Positions 36,218 to 45,125 are shown, numbered from the stretch's first letter. The stretch is DNA of 64,000 bases from Geodermatophilus obscurus DSM 43160 (GCF_000025345.1 NC_013757.1:1302001-1366000); one strand, 5' to 3'. Notes: a model not told the origin generated them from the letters alone. Numbers and translations are program-made.

Positions 36218-38079
36218 CCGAGCTCCCGGGGTCACGAGATGACGCAGCAGCCCGGGCTCGCGTGGACGACGAGCGCCAGCGGGGAGGACACCTGAGCCGC
36301 CGCGCTCCCGGGGCGGTGCTGCTCCTGCTGGCCCTGCTCGGCCTGTGGCTCGGAGCAGGGGTGGCGACCGCGCCGCCCGCCGCCGCGCACGCCGAGCTGG
36401 TGTCGACCGACCCGGGCGAGGGGGCCCGGCTCGAGGAGCCCCCCACCCAGGTCACGCTGACCTTCACCGAGGGCGTCTCGCTCGGCGCCGGCCACACCCG
36501 CGTGCTCGACGCCTCGGGGGAGCGGGTCGACACCGGGTCGGCCACGGTCGAGGGCGACCGCGTCGTCGTCCCGCTGCGCGGCGACCTGCCCGACGACGGC
36601 TACCTCGTCACCTACCGGGTGGTATCGGCCGACTCGCACCCCGTCTCCGGCGCCTTCTCCTTCGTCGTGGGCGACGGCGAGCTGGTGCCCACGGACGCCG
36701 CCGCCGGCGCGGGCGACACCGACCCCGTGGTGGGAGCGGCGCTGCCGGCCGCCCGCTGGCTGGGCTTCGCCGGGCTGTCCCTCGCGATCGGCGTGCCGGT
36801 GCTGCTGCTGGCCGCCTGGCCGGCGGGCTGGGCCTCGGCGCGGCTGCGCCGCATGGTCACCGGCGGGCTGGCCGCCGTCGCCGCGGGCGCCGCCCTGACC
36901 TTCCTGCTGCAGGGCCCCTACGCCGCCGGCAGCGGGCTGGGCTCGGTCGCCGACCCTGCGCTGCTGGCCGCCACCGCCGACTCGGCCAACGGGGTCGCCC
37001 ACCTGCTGCGGATCGTCCTGGTGGCCGCACTGGCGGTCGTGCTGCACGCGGTGTGGCGGCGGGGGAACCCGTCGGTGGTGGACGTGGTCGCCGGGAGCGT
37101 CCTCGCCGCCGCCCTCGTCGGCACGGTCGCCGCCGTCGGCCACCCGGTCGCCGGGCCGCTGCCGGCCCTGGCGGTGACCGCGGCCGCGGTGCACGTCGCT
37201 GCGATGGTCGTCTGGCTGGGTGGGCTCGCCGGTCTGCTCGGCGGGGTCCTGCGCGAGGAGGCCCCCGCGGACGACCTGGCCCGGGCGCTCCCGCCGTTCT
37301 CCCGGCTGGCCGCCGGCTCGGTCACCGCGCTGGTGGTCACCGGTGTCGTCCAGTCGGTGCGCGAGGTCGGCTCGCCGGCCGCCCTGGTGACGACCACGTA
37401 CGGCTGGGTGCTGCTGGCCAAGCTGGCCCTCGTCCTCCTGCTGCTCGCCGCGGCCGGCGTCTCCCGGGTGTGGGTGCAGCAGCACCTCGGCGTCCGGCGG
37501 TCCCGGCCCGCGCCGCGCCGCCGGGTCACCGCGCACGCGTTCGCCGCGGCCGAGGAGCCCGAGCCCGATCCGGCTGTCGCCTCGGCCGCCGGGGCCCGCG
37601 CCGAGGTGCAGGCCGCCGCGGCGGCGGCCGAGCGGCCCGCACTGCGCCGCTCGGTGCTGGTCGAGCTCGCCGTCGGGCTCGTCGTCCTCGCACTGTCGGC
37701 CGTGCTCGTCGGCACCCCGCCGGCGCGCGCGGAGGTCGCGCAGCCGGTGGACGTGACGCTGCCGGTGCAGACCGCTGCGGGGGAGGACGGCAGCGTGCAG
37801 GTGTCGGTGGACCCGGCCGCCGCCGGCCCGAACACCCTGCACGTCTACCTGCTCGACGCGCAGGGCCAGTTCACCCAGCCCGTCGACATCCGGGTGACCC
37901 TCACCGAGCCGGCGCAGGAGATCGGCCCGATCGACGTCGCCCTGGAGCCCGCCGGGCCCGGCCACTACGTCGGGGACGGCATGGCGGTCCCCGGCGCCGG
38001 GACCTGGACCCTCGCCGTCACCGTCCGGCTCGACGAGTTCACCGCCGGCACCGCCAGCACCACCTTCCCGGTGCGCTGA
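36214..38079 (+). CDS. CopC-CopD fusion copper protein with C-terminal YtkA-like domain
   Basis: 621-residue protein. After a signal sequence ending AAAHAELVSTDPGEG, the CopC domain begins with the copper-binding His and contains VSADSHPVSGAFSFVVGDG with further ligands. Then follow about eight transmembrane helices of the CopD type (ARWLGFAGLSLAIGVPVLLL, AAMVVWLGGLAGLLGGVLRE, LAKLALVLLLLAAAGVSRVW) with a cytoplasmic Arg-rich loop. The C-terminal extracytoplasmic domain (VDVTLPVQTAAGEDGSVQV through HYVGDGMAVPGAGTW) looks YtkA-like. It handles copper at or across the membrane. GTG 36214 overlaps the previous stop (GTGA). Confidence 0.9.
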   Translation: MTELPGSRDDAAARARVDDERQRGGHLSRRAPGAVLLLLALLGLWLGAGVATAPPAAAHAELVSTDPGEGARLEEPPTQVTLTFTEGVSLGAGHTRVLDASGERVDTGSATVEGDRVVVPLRGDLPDDGYLVTYRVVSADSHPVSGAFSFVVGDGELVPTDAAAGAGDTDPVVGAALPAARWLGFAGLSLAIGVPVLLLAAWPAGWASARLRRMVTGGLAAVAAGAALTFLLQGPYAAGSGLGSVADPALLAATADSANGVAHLLRIVLVAALAVVLHAVWRRGNPSVVDVVAGSVLAAALVGTVAAVGHPVAGPLPALAVTAAAVHVAAMVVWLGGLAGLLGGVLREEAPADDLARALPPFSRLAAGSVTALVVTGVVQSVREVGSPAALVTTTYGWVLLAKLALVLLLLAAAGVSRVWVQQHLGVRRSRPAPRRRVTAHAFAAAEEPEPDPAVASAAGARAEVQAAAAAAERPALRRSVLVELAVGLVVLALSAVLVGTPPARAEVAQPVDVTLPVQTAAGEDGSVQVSVDPAAAGPNTLHVYLLDAQGQFTQPVDIRVTLTEPAQEIGPIDVALEPAGPGHYVGDGMAVPGAGTWTLAVTVRLDEFTAGTASTTFPVR

Positions 38080-38119
38080 CCCCCTGAGCACCCGCTCCAC
38101 CCGATCCGACAGGAGAACC

Positions 38120-38863
38120 GTGTCCTCATCCCTGCCCCGACCGCTCGCGCGACTCGGCGTCATCGCCGTCGCCCTGCTGACGGCGCTGGCCGCCGCGCTC
38201 GCCGGAGCGGGCGCCGCGTCGGCGCACGTCAGCGTCTCCTCGGCCGACGCCGTCGCCGGCGGCTTCGGCAAACTGACCTTCCGCGTGCCCAACGAGAGCG
38301 ACACCGCCAGCACCGTGGCGCTGCGCGTCTCGATCCCGGAGGAGTCCGCGATGGCCTCGCTGCGGGTGCAGCCGGTGCCCGGCTGGACGGTCACCACGAC
38401 CAGCGCGAACCTGCAGTCGCCGCTGGAGAGCCACGGCGAGCAGGTGGGCAGCTACGTGTCGGTCGTCGAGTTCCGCGCGGCGGACGGCGCCGGCATCCGG
38501 CCCGGCGAGTTCCAGGAGTTCGCGCTCTCCGGCGGGCCGTTCCCCGACAGCGACCAGCTGTCCTTCCCGGCGGTGCAGAGCTACAGCGACGGCACCGAGG
38601 CGGCGTGGATCGAGCCGACCGTCGCGGGCCAGGCCGAGCCCGAGCGCCCCGCGCCGGTGCTGACGCTGACCGCTCCCGCCGACGTCGCCCACGGCGCGGC
38701 CGCCACGACCGCGGCGACCGACACGGCGGCGGCGAACAGCACCGACCACAGCGAGGCGGGCCCCGGCGCGCTGGCGCTCTTCGTGGCGATCCTCGCGCTG
38801 CTGACCGGTCTGGCCGGCGTCGTCCTGGGATGGCGCGCAGGCCGTCGTACCGTGTCCTCGTGA
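38120..38863 (+). CDS. YcnI family copper-associated protein (DUF1775)
   Basis: 247-residue exported protein: a signal peptide, then the mature N-terminus AHVSVSSADAVAGGFGKLTF, whose His is the conserved first copper ligand of YcnI, and the conserved Trp in VQPVPGWTVTT. A C-terminal transmembrane anchor (LALFVAILALLTGLAGVVLGW) ends in a short basic tail. YcnI binds Cu(II) outside the membrane and pairs genetically with CopC/CopD, as here. GTG start at 38120 with ACAGGAGAA upstream. The TGA overlaps the GTG of the SCO1 gene. Confidence 0.93.
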   Translation: MSSSLPRPLARLGVIAVALLTALAAALAGAGAASAHVSVSSADAVAGGFGKLTFRVPNESDTASTVALRVSIPEESAMASLRVQPVPGWTVTTTSANLQSPLESHGEQVGSYVSVVEFRAADGAGIRPGEFQEFALSGGPFPDSDQLSFPAVQSYSDGTEAAWIEPTVAGQAEPERPAPVLTLTAPADVAHGAAATTAATDTAAANSTDHSEAGPGALALFVAILALLTGLAGVVLGWRAGRRTVSS

Positions 38864-39522
38864 GTCTGTTCCGTCGCAGCCGGCTGGCCGTCCTCACCGT
38901 CTCGGCCGGGCTCGTGCTGGCCGGCTGCGGTGGCGGGGCCGCCGACGAGGACACCGCCGCCGGGGGCCACGACGGCCACGGCGCCGTCGCGCAGGTCGAG
39001 GGCCCCGAGGACCGCTACGCCGGGCTGGACCTGCCCGACCCGTACCAGCGGCCGTCGTTCACCCTCACCGGCCCCGGCGGCCAGCCCTACGACTTCGCCG
39101 CCGAGACCGGTGGGAAGCCGACGCTGCTGTTCTTCGGCTTCACCAACTGCCCGGACGTCTGCCCGGCCACGATGGCCGACGTCGCCGTCGCGCTGCGCGG
39201 GGTCGACCCGGCGCTGGCCGAGCAGGTGCAGGTGGTCTTCGTCACCACCGACCCGGCGTTCGACACCGCCGAGGTGCTCGCCGAGTACCTCGGTCGCTTC
39301 GACGCAGACCTGCCCACCCGCTTCGTCGGGCTGACCGGCGACCAGGCCGCGATCGACCAGGCGCAGCTCGCCGCCGGGGTGCCGCAGGCCGAGGACAACG
39401 GCCGGCTGCACTCCTCGCTGCTGCTGCTGTACGGCGCGGACGACCTCGCCCACGTGGCCTTCGACGCGGGCAACACCAGCCGCGACATCGCCGGGGACCT
39501 CGGCCTGGTGGCCGGGGCGTGA
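38860..39522 (+). CDS. SCO1/SenC copper chaperone lipoprotein
   Basis: 220-residue protein with a lipoprotein signal (AVLTVSAGLVLAGCGGG, lipobox LAGC). A His-rich stretch (GGHDGHGAV) precedes the thioredoxin-like SCO domain with copper-binding CxxxC in FGFTNCPDVCPATMADV, the VVFVTTDPAFDT segment, and a distal His in DNGRLHSSLLLLYG. SCO1 delivers copper to the CuA site of cytochrome oxidase. The GTG at 38860 overlaps the YcnI stop codon. Placement between YcnI and a His-containing membrane protein supports a role in extracytoplasmic copper supply. Confidence 0.93.
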   Translation: MSLFRRSRLAVLTVSAGLVLAGCGGGAADEDTAAGGHDGHGAVAQVEGPEDRYAGLDLPDPYQRPSFTLTGPGGQPYDFAAETGGKPTLLFFGFTNCPDVCPATMADVAVALRGVDPALAEQVQVVFVTTDPAFDTAEVLAEYLGRFDADLPTRFVGLTGDQAAIDQAQLAAGVPQAEDNGRLHSSLLLLYGADDLAHVAFDAGNTSRDIAGDLGLVAGA

Positions 39523-40625
39523 GTCGCGCGGCGGCCCGCCTGCTGGTCGTCGTCCTCGGGGCCCTGGCCGGCCTGCTGCTCGCCGGTCCCGCGCAGGCGC
39601 ACGTCGGCGGCGGGGCGGCCGGCAGCGACTTCGACGCGCGCGTGCTCGCGGTCGACCCGGCGCTGCGCGGGGTCGCGGTGCGGGTGCTGTCCTTCGGCGA
39701 CGAGTTCGAGGTGGTCAACCCGACCGCGACCGAGGTCGAGGTGCCCGGCTACTCCGACGAGCCCTACCTGCGCATCGGCCCGGACGGCGTGTGGCGCAAC
39801 GCGAACAGCCCGGCCACCTACATCAACCTCGACCGGTTCGGCCGCACGACGCTGCCGCCGCACGCCGACCCCGACGCCGAGCCGGACTGGGTCCGGGTCT
39901 CGACCGAGCCGGGCTACGTCTGGCACGACCACCGGACGCACTGGATGAGCGAGGGCGTGCTGCCGCCCGCGGTGGCCGCCGACCCGACCCGCGAGCACCT
40001 GGTGTCGGCGTGGGTGGTGCCGCTGGCCCACGGCGGCACCGAGGTGCAGGTGCGCGGGGAGCTGACCTGGCGCCCGCCGCCCCCGGCCTGGGGGGTGTGG
40101 CCGGTCTACGTCGTCCTGGCGCTGGCCCCGGTCGCCGCTTCGCTGGTCGCGTCGGGCCCCCGGCTGCTGGGGGCGCTGCTGCTCGTCGGCGGAGGTGCCG
40201 CCGTGTACCACGCGGCGACCACGCCGGAACCCGCGGCGAGCGTCTCGTTGCACGCGGCCGCGCTCGTCTCGGCGCTGCTGCCCGGGCTGGTCGCCCTCGC
40301 CGTCGCGGTCGCCGGTCTGGTCGCCGCGGTGCGCGGCCGCGGCGGGCTGACCGCGCTGCTGGGCGTCGTCCTCGGGTGGCTGCTGCTGGTGCAGGGGCTG
40401 CCCGACGTCGACGTGCTCTGGACGGCGAACGTGCTGGCCGAGGGGCCGGTGCTGCTGACCCGTGCGGCCGTGGCGGTGCTCGTGGCCCTCGGCGCCGGCT
40501 GCGTCGTGGGCGGGCTGGTCGCTACCCGCCGCTTCCGTGAGCGGCCGGACCGGCCGGCCGACGAGTTCCTGCTGCGCAGGTGGGACTCGCCGGCCGGCCC
40601 GGGTGCTACGCCGAGTCGCCGGTGA
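39519..40625 (+). CDS. Uncharacterised membrane protein of the copper operon
   Basis: 368-residue protein: a signal peptide (mature start AHVGGGAAGSDFDAR, again a His directly after the cleavage site, as in CopC and YcnI), an extracytoplasmic domain of about 170 residues containing the His-rich YVWHDHRTHWMSEG, then five or six transmembrane helices and a cytoplasmic Arg-rich tail. I do not recognise a named family, but the N-terminal His and His cluster suggest metal binding. The GTG at 39519 overlaps the SCO1 stop, so it is part of the same coupled operon. Its last 20 bases overlap tail-to-tail with the nucleotidyltransferase gene. Confidence 0.8.
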   Translation: MSRAAARLLVVVLGALAGLLLAGPAQAHVGGGAAGSDFDARVLAVDPALRGVAVRVLSFGDEFEVVNPTATEVEVPGYSDEPYLRIGPDGVWRNANSPATYINLDRFGRTTLPPHADPDAEPDWVRVSTEPGYVWHDHRTHWMSEGVLPPAVAADPTREHLVSAWVVPLAHGGTEVQVRGELTWRPPPPAWGVWPVYVVLALAPVAASLVASGPRLLGALLLVGGGAAVYHAATTPEPAASVSLHAAALVSALLPGLVALAVAVAGLVAAVRGRGGLTALLGVVLGWLLLVQGLPDVDVLWTANVLAEGPVLLTRAAVAVLVALGAGCVVGGLVATRRFRERPDRPADEFLLRRWDSPAGPGATPSRR

Positions 40626-41406
40626 CCGGCTGCAGGTGGCTGCGCTCGGCGAACATCGCGTTCGCCCGCTCCAGGTCGGCCTCGAAGTCCACCTCGACGG
40701 CCGCGTGCTGCGAGATGTCCAGCGGCCGGACGCGCAGCCCGGCCGAGGCGATCGCGGTCTCGATGCCGCGCTCGAAGTAGTCCTGCTCCGCGCAGGTCGC
40801 CAGGTGCTCGATCAGCACCGGCTTGTCGGCGGCGCAGACGTGGTTGATGCCGACCGCCTCGCCGAGGCCCCCGACCACCGTCTTGGACAGCTCGTCGATC
40901 CAGCCCTCGGCGTCGACGGTGTACTTGACCTCCTCGTCGGCGACGGTGGAGGTGTCGACGCACACGAAGCTCTCCTCGGCCCGCAGCGCCGGCAGGGCGG
41001 TCTCGATCACCGCCGGGTCGAAGACGACGTCGCCGTTGAGCCACAGCACGCCGCCGTCGCGGGTGTTCCGCAGCGCGCGCAGCAGGCTCTGCGAGGTGTT
41101 GGTGACCCGGTAGTCGGGGTTGTAGGCGAAGCGCACGTCGGGGACCGCCCGCATGACGCGCTCGGCCTCGAACCCGACGACCACGGTGATGTCGACCGAG
41201 GGGCCGAGCACCGAGCGCAGCCCGTCGAGCTGGCGCTGCAGGATGCTGCGCCCGTCGTGCAGGGGGGTCAGCGGCTTGGGCCAGGGCCGGCCCAGCCGGG
41301 TGCCCATCCCGGCGGCCAGGATGACGACCTGGACGGGGACGTCCAGGCCCGGGGCGGCAGGGGCCGGCCCGGTCAATTCGGCGGTGGTGGCGCGGTCAGC
41401 GAGCAC
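40606..41406 (-). CDS. Nucleotidyltransferase (sugar/choline/polyol-phosphate cytidylyltransferase type)
   Basis: 266-residue NTP-transferase. The signature VVILAAGMGTRLGRPWPKPL holds the nucleotide-binding loop and catalytic Lys; metal-binding Asp occurs in VLWLNGDVVFD and late AAVEVDFEADLERA. The layout resembles LicC-like phosphocholine or polyol-phosphate cytidylyltransferases (VTNTSQSLLRAL; VCVDTSTVADEEVKY). It is last in a four-gene minus-strand operon and overlaps the upstream transferase gene by 11 bases. It likely makes the CDP-activated unit used by that transferase; the substrate is inferred from context. Confidence 0.85.
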   Translation of the reverse strand: MLADRATTAELTGPAPAAPGLDVPVQVVILAAGMGTRLGRPWPKPLTPLHDGRSILQRQLDGLRSVLGPSVDITVVVGFEAERVMRAVPDVRFAYNPDYRVTNTSQSLLRALRNTRDGGVLWLNGDVVFDPAVIETALPALRAEESFVCVDTSTVADEEVKYTVDAEGWIDELSKTVVGGLGEAVGINHVCAADKPVLIEHLATCAEQDYFERGIETAIASAGLRVRPLDISQHAAVEVDFEADLERANAMFAERSHLQPVTGDSA

Positions 41407-42514
41407 GGTCGTCCCCTCCTCGGGTGGTGGTCCCGCCGGCCGGTGCCGGCGGGAAGAGCAGGTCGAGGACGCGCTCGGTGGCGTGCCCGTCCTCCAGGTG
41501 GCAGAAGGTCTGCCGGAACTCGGCGTAGCGGGTGGCGTAGCGCTCCCGCACCCCGTCGAGGTCGGCGATGGCGTCGATCAGCTCCGCGCTGGTGGACAGC
41601 ATCGGCCCGGGGGCGACGTCCTCCAGGTCGAAGTAGAACCCACGCAGCTCGTCGCGGAAGTAGGCCAGGTCGTAGGCGAAGAACAGCATCGGCCGGCCGG
41701 TGATGGCGAAGTCGAACATCGTCGAGGAGTAGTCGGTGACCATGGCGTCGGCGGCCAGGTACAGGTCCCGGATGTCGGGGTGGCTGCAGACGTCGTGCAC
41801 CGGAGAGCCGGCCACGACCTCCAGCCGGTCCATGACCATGTTGTGCAGCCGCAGCAGCAGCACGTGGTCCTTCCCGAGCCGGGCGGTGAACTCCTCGAGG
41901 TCGACGGGGAACTCGAAGTCCTGCGGCCCGGTCCTGTTGAACACCAGGTCGTCGCGCCAGGTGGGCGTGTAGAGGACGACGGTCTGGTCGTCGGGGATGC
42001 CGAGGTCGGCGCGGACGGCGGCCCGGACGGCGTCCCGCTGGGGGCTGCTGAGCAGGTCGTTGCGCGGGTAGCCGGTCTCGTGGATCTCCCCGCGGTAGCC
42101 GAAGGCGTTGCGCAGCCGGGGGGTGCTGGCCGCGTTCGGGGACAGCAGCAGGTTCCACTTGGCGATGTCGTGCTCCAGGTAGGCCAGCCGGCCCTCCGGC
42201 GCCCAGCGGACGTCGTTGTGGATCCGCTTGAGCGGGGTGCCGTGCCAGGTCTGCAGGTAGCGGGCGCCGGGCTTCTTCTCCCAGTCCAGCGGGATGTGGT
42301 CGTTCGAGACGACCACGTCCGCGCCCTCCAGCGCCGCGATCGACTCGGGGCTGCCGAAGGTCACCGTGGCGACGTCGTCGGGGAAGGTCGCCTGGGTGTG
42401 CGGGGCCGAGAGCCAGGTGTGGGTCGCCTCGACGCCGCGCTGGAGCAGTCCTTCGTACAGCGCACGGGGGCTGTCGGAGAAGTGGCCGCGGAAGGCCACG
42501 TAGACGATGTTCAC
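41396..42514 (-). CDS. CDP-glycerol glycerophosphotransferase family (TagB/TagF-like)
   Basis: 372-residue GT-B-like polyol-phosphate transferase. Diagnostic segments are TWHGTPLKRIHND, NVVVSNDHIPLDWE-like entry (DVVVSNDHIPLDWEKKPG), LYTPTWRDDLVFN and DAMVTDYSSTMFDFAITG followed by RPMLFFAYDL. Such enzymes add glycerol-phosphate or ribitol-phosphate units from CDP donors during wall teichoic-acid or capsule synthesis at the inner membrane face. GTG 42514 follows GGGAGGAG and overlaps the stop of the HAD gene. Together with a polyol dehydrogenase and a nucleotidyltransferase it suggests a surface polyol-phosphate polymer. Confidence 0.9.
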   Translation of the reverse strand: MNIVYVAFRGHFSDSPRALYEGLLQRGVEATHTWLSAPHTQATFPDDVATVTFGSPESIAALEGADVVVSNDHIPLDWEKKPGARYLQTWHGTPLKRIHNDVRWAPEGRLAYLEHDIAKWNLLLSPNAASTPRLRNAFGYRGEIHETGYPRNDLLSSPQRDAVRAAVRADLGIPDDQTVVLYTPTWRDDLVFNRTGPQDFEFPVDLEEFTARLGKDHVLLLRLHNMVMDRLEVVAGSPVHDVCSHPDIRDLYLAADAMVTDYSSTMFDFAITGRPMLFFAYDLAYFRDELRGFYFDLEDVAPGPMLSTSAELIDAIADLDGVRERYATRYAEFRQTFCHLEDGHATERVLDLLFPPAPAGGTTTRGGDDRAR

Positions 42515-43326
42515 CCATCTCCTCCCGTGGGGATCAGGTCGCCGGCGGCCCGGCGGGTGAGCACCGGGAGCAGCAGGTCGGCCAGCTGCTGCCAGGAGTC
42601 GACCACGGTGAGCACCCCGGCGTCGAACAGCGCCGCTGCGCGCTCGGCGCGCTCGGCCTCCGGGACGAAGAGCAGGTTGCCGACGGTCGGGCAGCCCGCC
42701 CGCACCGCCGACAGGGCGCCGGGAACGGAGTCCTCGACCGCCAGCCCGGCCTCCGGCGCGATGCCCAGCTGCTCGCAGGCGTGCAGGTAGACGGCCGGGT
42801 CGGGCTTGCTGGTCGGCACCGGCAGCGAGTCCTCGGCGCTGAAGCGCACGGCGGGCGGGATGAGCCCGTCGAGGCCGGTGGCGGTGAAGCAGGCGGCCAG
42901 CCGGGTCAGCGCGCTGGAGCTCACGGCGGCCGAGCGCAGGTACCCCGACAGGGCGGTGAGCGCGGCCGTCGTCGGCTCGTGCGGGGTGAGGGTCGCGCCC
43001 AGGTGCGCGGTCACGGCCCGCTTCTCCTCGGCGACCCACTGCTCGACGTCGAGGTCGGGGTGCCCGGCCTCGGCGGCCAGCCGGCGCGACGTCGTCCGGA
43101 AGTTCATGCCCGTGGTGGCCAGCCGCAGCTCCTCCGGGGTGAACCGGCGGTCCACGCCGAGGTCGGCGAGGAGGCGGTTGGTCACGTCGGCGGAGGCGAC
43201 GAAGGCCGGTTCCTCGGAGGGGAACAGGTTGCCGTCGGCGTCGCAGAGGAGGACCTCGAGCCCCGCGACGAGCGGCTCGGGGAGGGCGGGCACCGGAGCG
43301 GTGCCTCCGGAGGGGGCTGTGGTCAT
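42511..43326 (-). CDS. HAD superfamily phosphatase/phosphomutase-like
   Basis: 271-residue haloacid dehalogenase-fold protein. Motif I is VLLCDADGNLFPSEEPAF (nucleophile Asp29, DxDGxL form), motif II includes AAVSSSALTRLAACF, motif III TSKPDPAVYLHACEQLG with the Lys, and motif IV GLAVEDSVPGALSAVRAGC. The cap is alpha-helical, as in beta-phosphoglucomutase-like enzymes. ATG 43326 has AGGAG at five bases; ATG 43341, overlapping the previous stop, is an alternative start. Within the operon it could dephosphorylate or isomerise the sugar or polyol phosphate handled by the neighbouring dehydrogenase. Confidence 0.87.
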   Translation of the reverse strand: MTTAPSGGTAPVPALPEPLVAGLEVLLCDADGNLFPSEEPAFVASADVTNRLLADLGVDRRFTPEELRLATTGMNFRTTSRRLAAEAGHPDLDVEQWVAEEKRAVTAHLGATLTPHEPTTAALTALSGYLRSAAVSSSALTRLAACFTATGLDGLIPPAVRFSAEDSLPVPTSKPDPAVYLHACEQLGIAPEAGLAVEDSVPGALSAVRAGCPTVGNLLFVPEAERAERAAALFDAGVLTVVDSWQQLADLLLPVLTRRAAGDLIPTGGDG

Positions 43327-43337
43327 GGGGCTCCTGG

Positions 43338-44924
43338 TCATCGGGTCAGGGGGAGGGCCGGGACGTCGAGGGCGGCGGCGACCGCCGCGCGGGCGCCCAG
43401 CCGGTCGATCGTCTCGATCGCGCCGGTCAGCGCGGCGACGACGACCGGGTCGTCGCCGAGGTCGCCGAAGACCGCGCGGACGCCGAGCAGCGGCCGCGGG
43501 TCGCCGCCGCCCGCCAGCGCCAGGGCGCGGAGCTCGTCGGCGCGCGGGTCCTCGAGCGGCAGCGGGCGGCCGTCGTCGTCGGTGCCGCGCAGGTACCGGC
43601 ACCAGCCGGCGACGGCGAGGAGGAGCAGGGGAGCCGGCCGGCCCTCGACGAGCGACTGGCGCAGCGAGGGCAGCAGGTGCTGGGGCAGCTTGGCCGAGCC
43701 CCGCCGGCACAGCCGGGACAGGCGGTCGGCGATGGCCGGGTTGGCGAAGCGCTGCAGCAGGGTGCGCTTGTAGTCCGCGAGGTCGACGCCGTCGGGCTGG
43801 GGGAGCAGCGGGGTGACCTCGTCGTCCATGAGCCGCTCGACGTACGTGGCGAACACGGGGTCGCCCATCAACTCGTCCATGCGGTCGTACCCGGCCAGGG
43901 AGCCGAGGTGGCCCAGTGCCGAGTGGCTCGCGTTGAGCAGGCGGGTCTTCATCAGCTCGTAGTCGCCGACGTCGGGGACGAAGCGGACCCCGACCTCGTC
44001 CAGCGGCGGGCGGCCGTGGCTGAAGGTGTCCTCGACGAACCACTGGGAGAACGGCTCGGTGACGACCGGCCAGCGGTCGTCGACGCCGTAGCGGGCGGCG
44101 AGGGCGGCCCGCTCCTCGGGCGGGGTCTGCGGGGTGATCCGGTCGACCATGCTGCTGGGGAAGGCCACCCCGTCGGTGATCCAGCGGGCGAGCACCTCGT
44201 CGCGCAGCCGGGCGAGGCCGACGACGGAGGCGCGGGCGGCCTCGCCGTTGCGGTGCAGGTTGTCGCAGGAGACGACGGTGAACGGCGCCAGGCCCGCCTT
44301 CCGACGCCGGTCGAGGGCCTCGACCAGGTAGCCGAAGACGGTGGCCGGGGCGTGCGGCTCGGCCAGGTCGCGGAGGACGTCGGGGTGGTCGGCGGTGAAC
44401 GCGCGGGTCTGCGGGTCGAGCAGGTAGCCGTCGGGGGTGATGGTGAGGGTGACGAGACGGGTGCGCGGGTCGCTCAGCCGGTCGAGGACGGCCGCGGGGT
44501 CGTCGGGGGCGTAGAGGTAGTCGACCATCACGCCGACGACGCGGGCGCGCTCACCGTCGGGACTGCGCTCGACGACGGTGTAGAGGTGGTCCTGCGGGGC
44601 GAGTGCGTCCTGCAGGTGCCGCTGCCGCAGGCCGACGCCGACGACGCCCCACCCGGTGGAGATGCGCCGCTCGGCGAGCTCGTCGAAGTAGATGAGCTGG
44701 TGGGCGCGGGAGAAGCCGCCCACGCTGAGGTGGACGACGGACGGGGTGAGGGCGGCGCGGTCGTAGGTGGGGACGGCGATCCGGGCGCCGTGGCTGTACA
44801 GCGTCGCCTGGGTCAGCGGACGGACCTGCAGCGCCTCCGGCCCGGGGGCCGTCGGGAGGAGCGTGGCCGAAACCGGGGTGCGGGCCGGCGCCCGGGGCCC
44901 CGTGATGGGCTCTGCCGTGGTCAT
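43338..44924 (-). CDS. Mannitol/arabinitol dehydrogenase family protein
   Basis: 528-residue member of the long-chain polyol dehydrogenases. The NAD-binding region is VVHLSVGGFSRAHQLIYFDEL; further family segments are LVTLTITPDGYLLD, FTVVSCDNLHRNGEAARA, MVDRITPQTPPEE, WVVTEPFSQWFVED-like (PVVTEPFSQWFVEDTF) and the catalytic KTRLLNASHSALGHLG. It oxidises or reduces polyol/ketose pairs such as mannitol/fructose or arabinitol/xylulose. It is the first gene of the operon leading to the HAD, transferase and nucleotidyltransferase genes. A role supplying a polyol for wall polymer rather than catabolism is inferred from these partners; no sugar transporter is present. Confidence 0.9.
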   Translation of the reverse strand: MTTAEPITGPRAPARTPVSATLLPTAPGPEALQVRPLTQATLYSHGARIAVPTYDRAALTPSVVHLSVGGFSRAHQLIYFDELAERRISTGWGVVGVGLRQRHLQDALAPQDHLYTVVERSPDGERARVVGVMVDYLYAPDDPAAVLDRLSDPRTRLVTLTITPDGYLLDPQTRAFTADHPDVLRDLAEPHAPATVFGYLVEALDRRRKAGLAPFTVVSCDNLHRNGEAARASVVGLARLRDEVLARWITDGVAFPSSMVDRITPQTPPEERAALAARYGVDDRWPVVTEPFSQWFVEDTFSHGRPPLDEVGVRFVPDVGDYELMKTRLLNASHSALGHLGSLAGYDRMDELMGDPVFATYVERLMDDEVTPLLPQPDGVDLADYKRTLLQRFANPAIADRLSRLCRRGSAKLPQHLLPSLRQSLVEGRPAPLLLLAVAGWCRYLRGTDDDGRPLPLEDPRADELRALALAGGGDPRPLLGVRAVFGDLGDDPVVVAALTGAIETIDRLGARAAVAAALDVPALPLTR

Positions 44925-45088
44925 GCGGCGTCGGTCCTCCCTCGTGCAGGTCGTGCGGTGACGTCCCCCCTCGCGGCGGTCCTTGAGCGGCCCCGGTGTC
45001 GTCGGGGGCCGCGCGCGGTGCGGCGATGATCATGACTACACGTGGCAACGCGGTCCGGCCAGTCCGGGGCCGTCCCTCGGTGGCGTGA

Positions 45089-45125
45089 GCCGCGATGGGC
45101 GCTGGGCGTCGCGGCGCGGTTTTTT
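45089..45125 (+). terminator. Intrinsic terminator-like hairpin with T6 tract
   Basis: GCCGCGA (45089-45095) pairs with TCGCGGC (45109-45115), followed by GCGG and six T (45120-45125), rare in this GC-rich window. No plus-strand gene ends here, so it may end a small RNA or act as an attenuator before the M23 gene. Confidence 0.5.
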
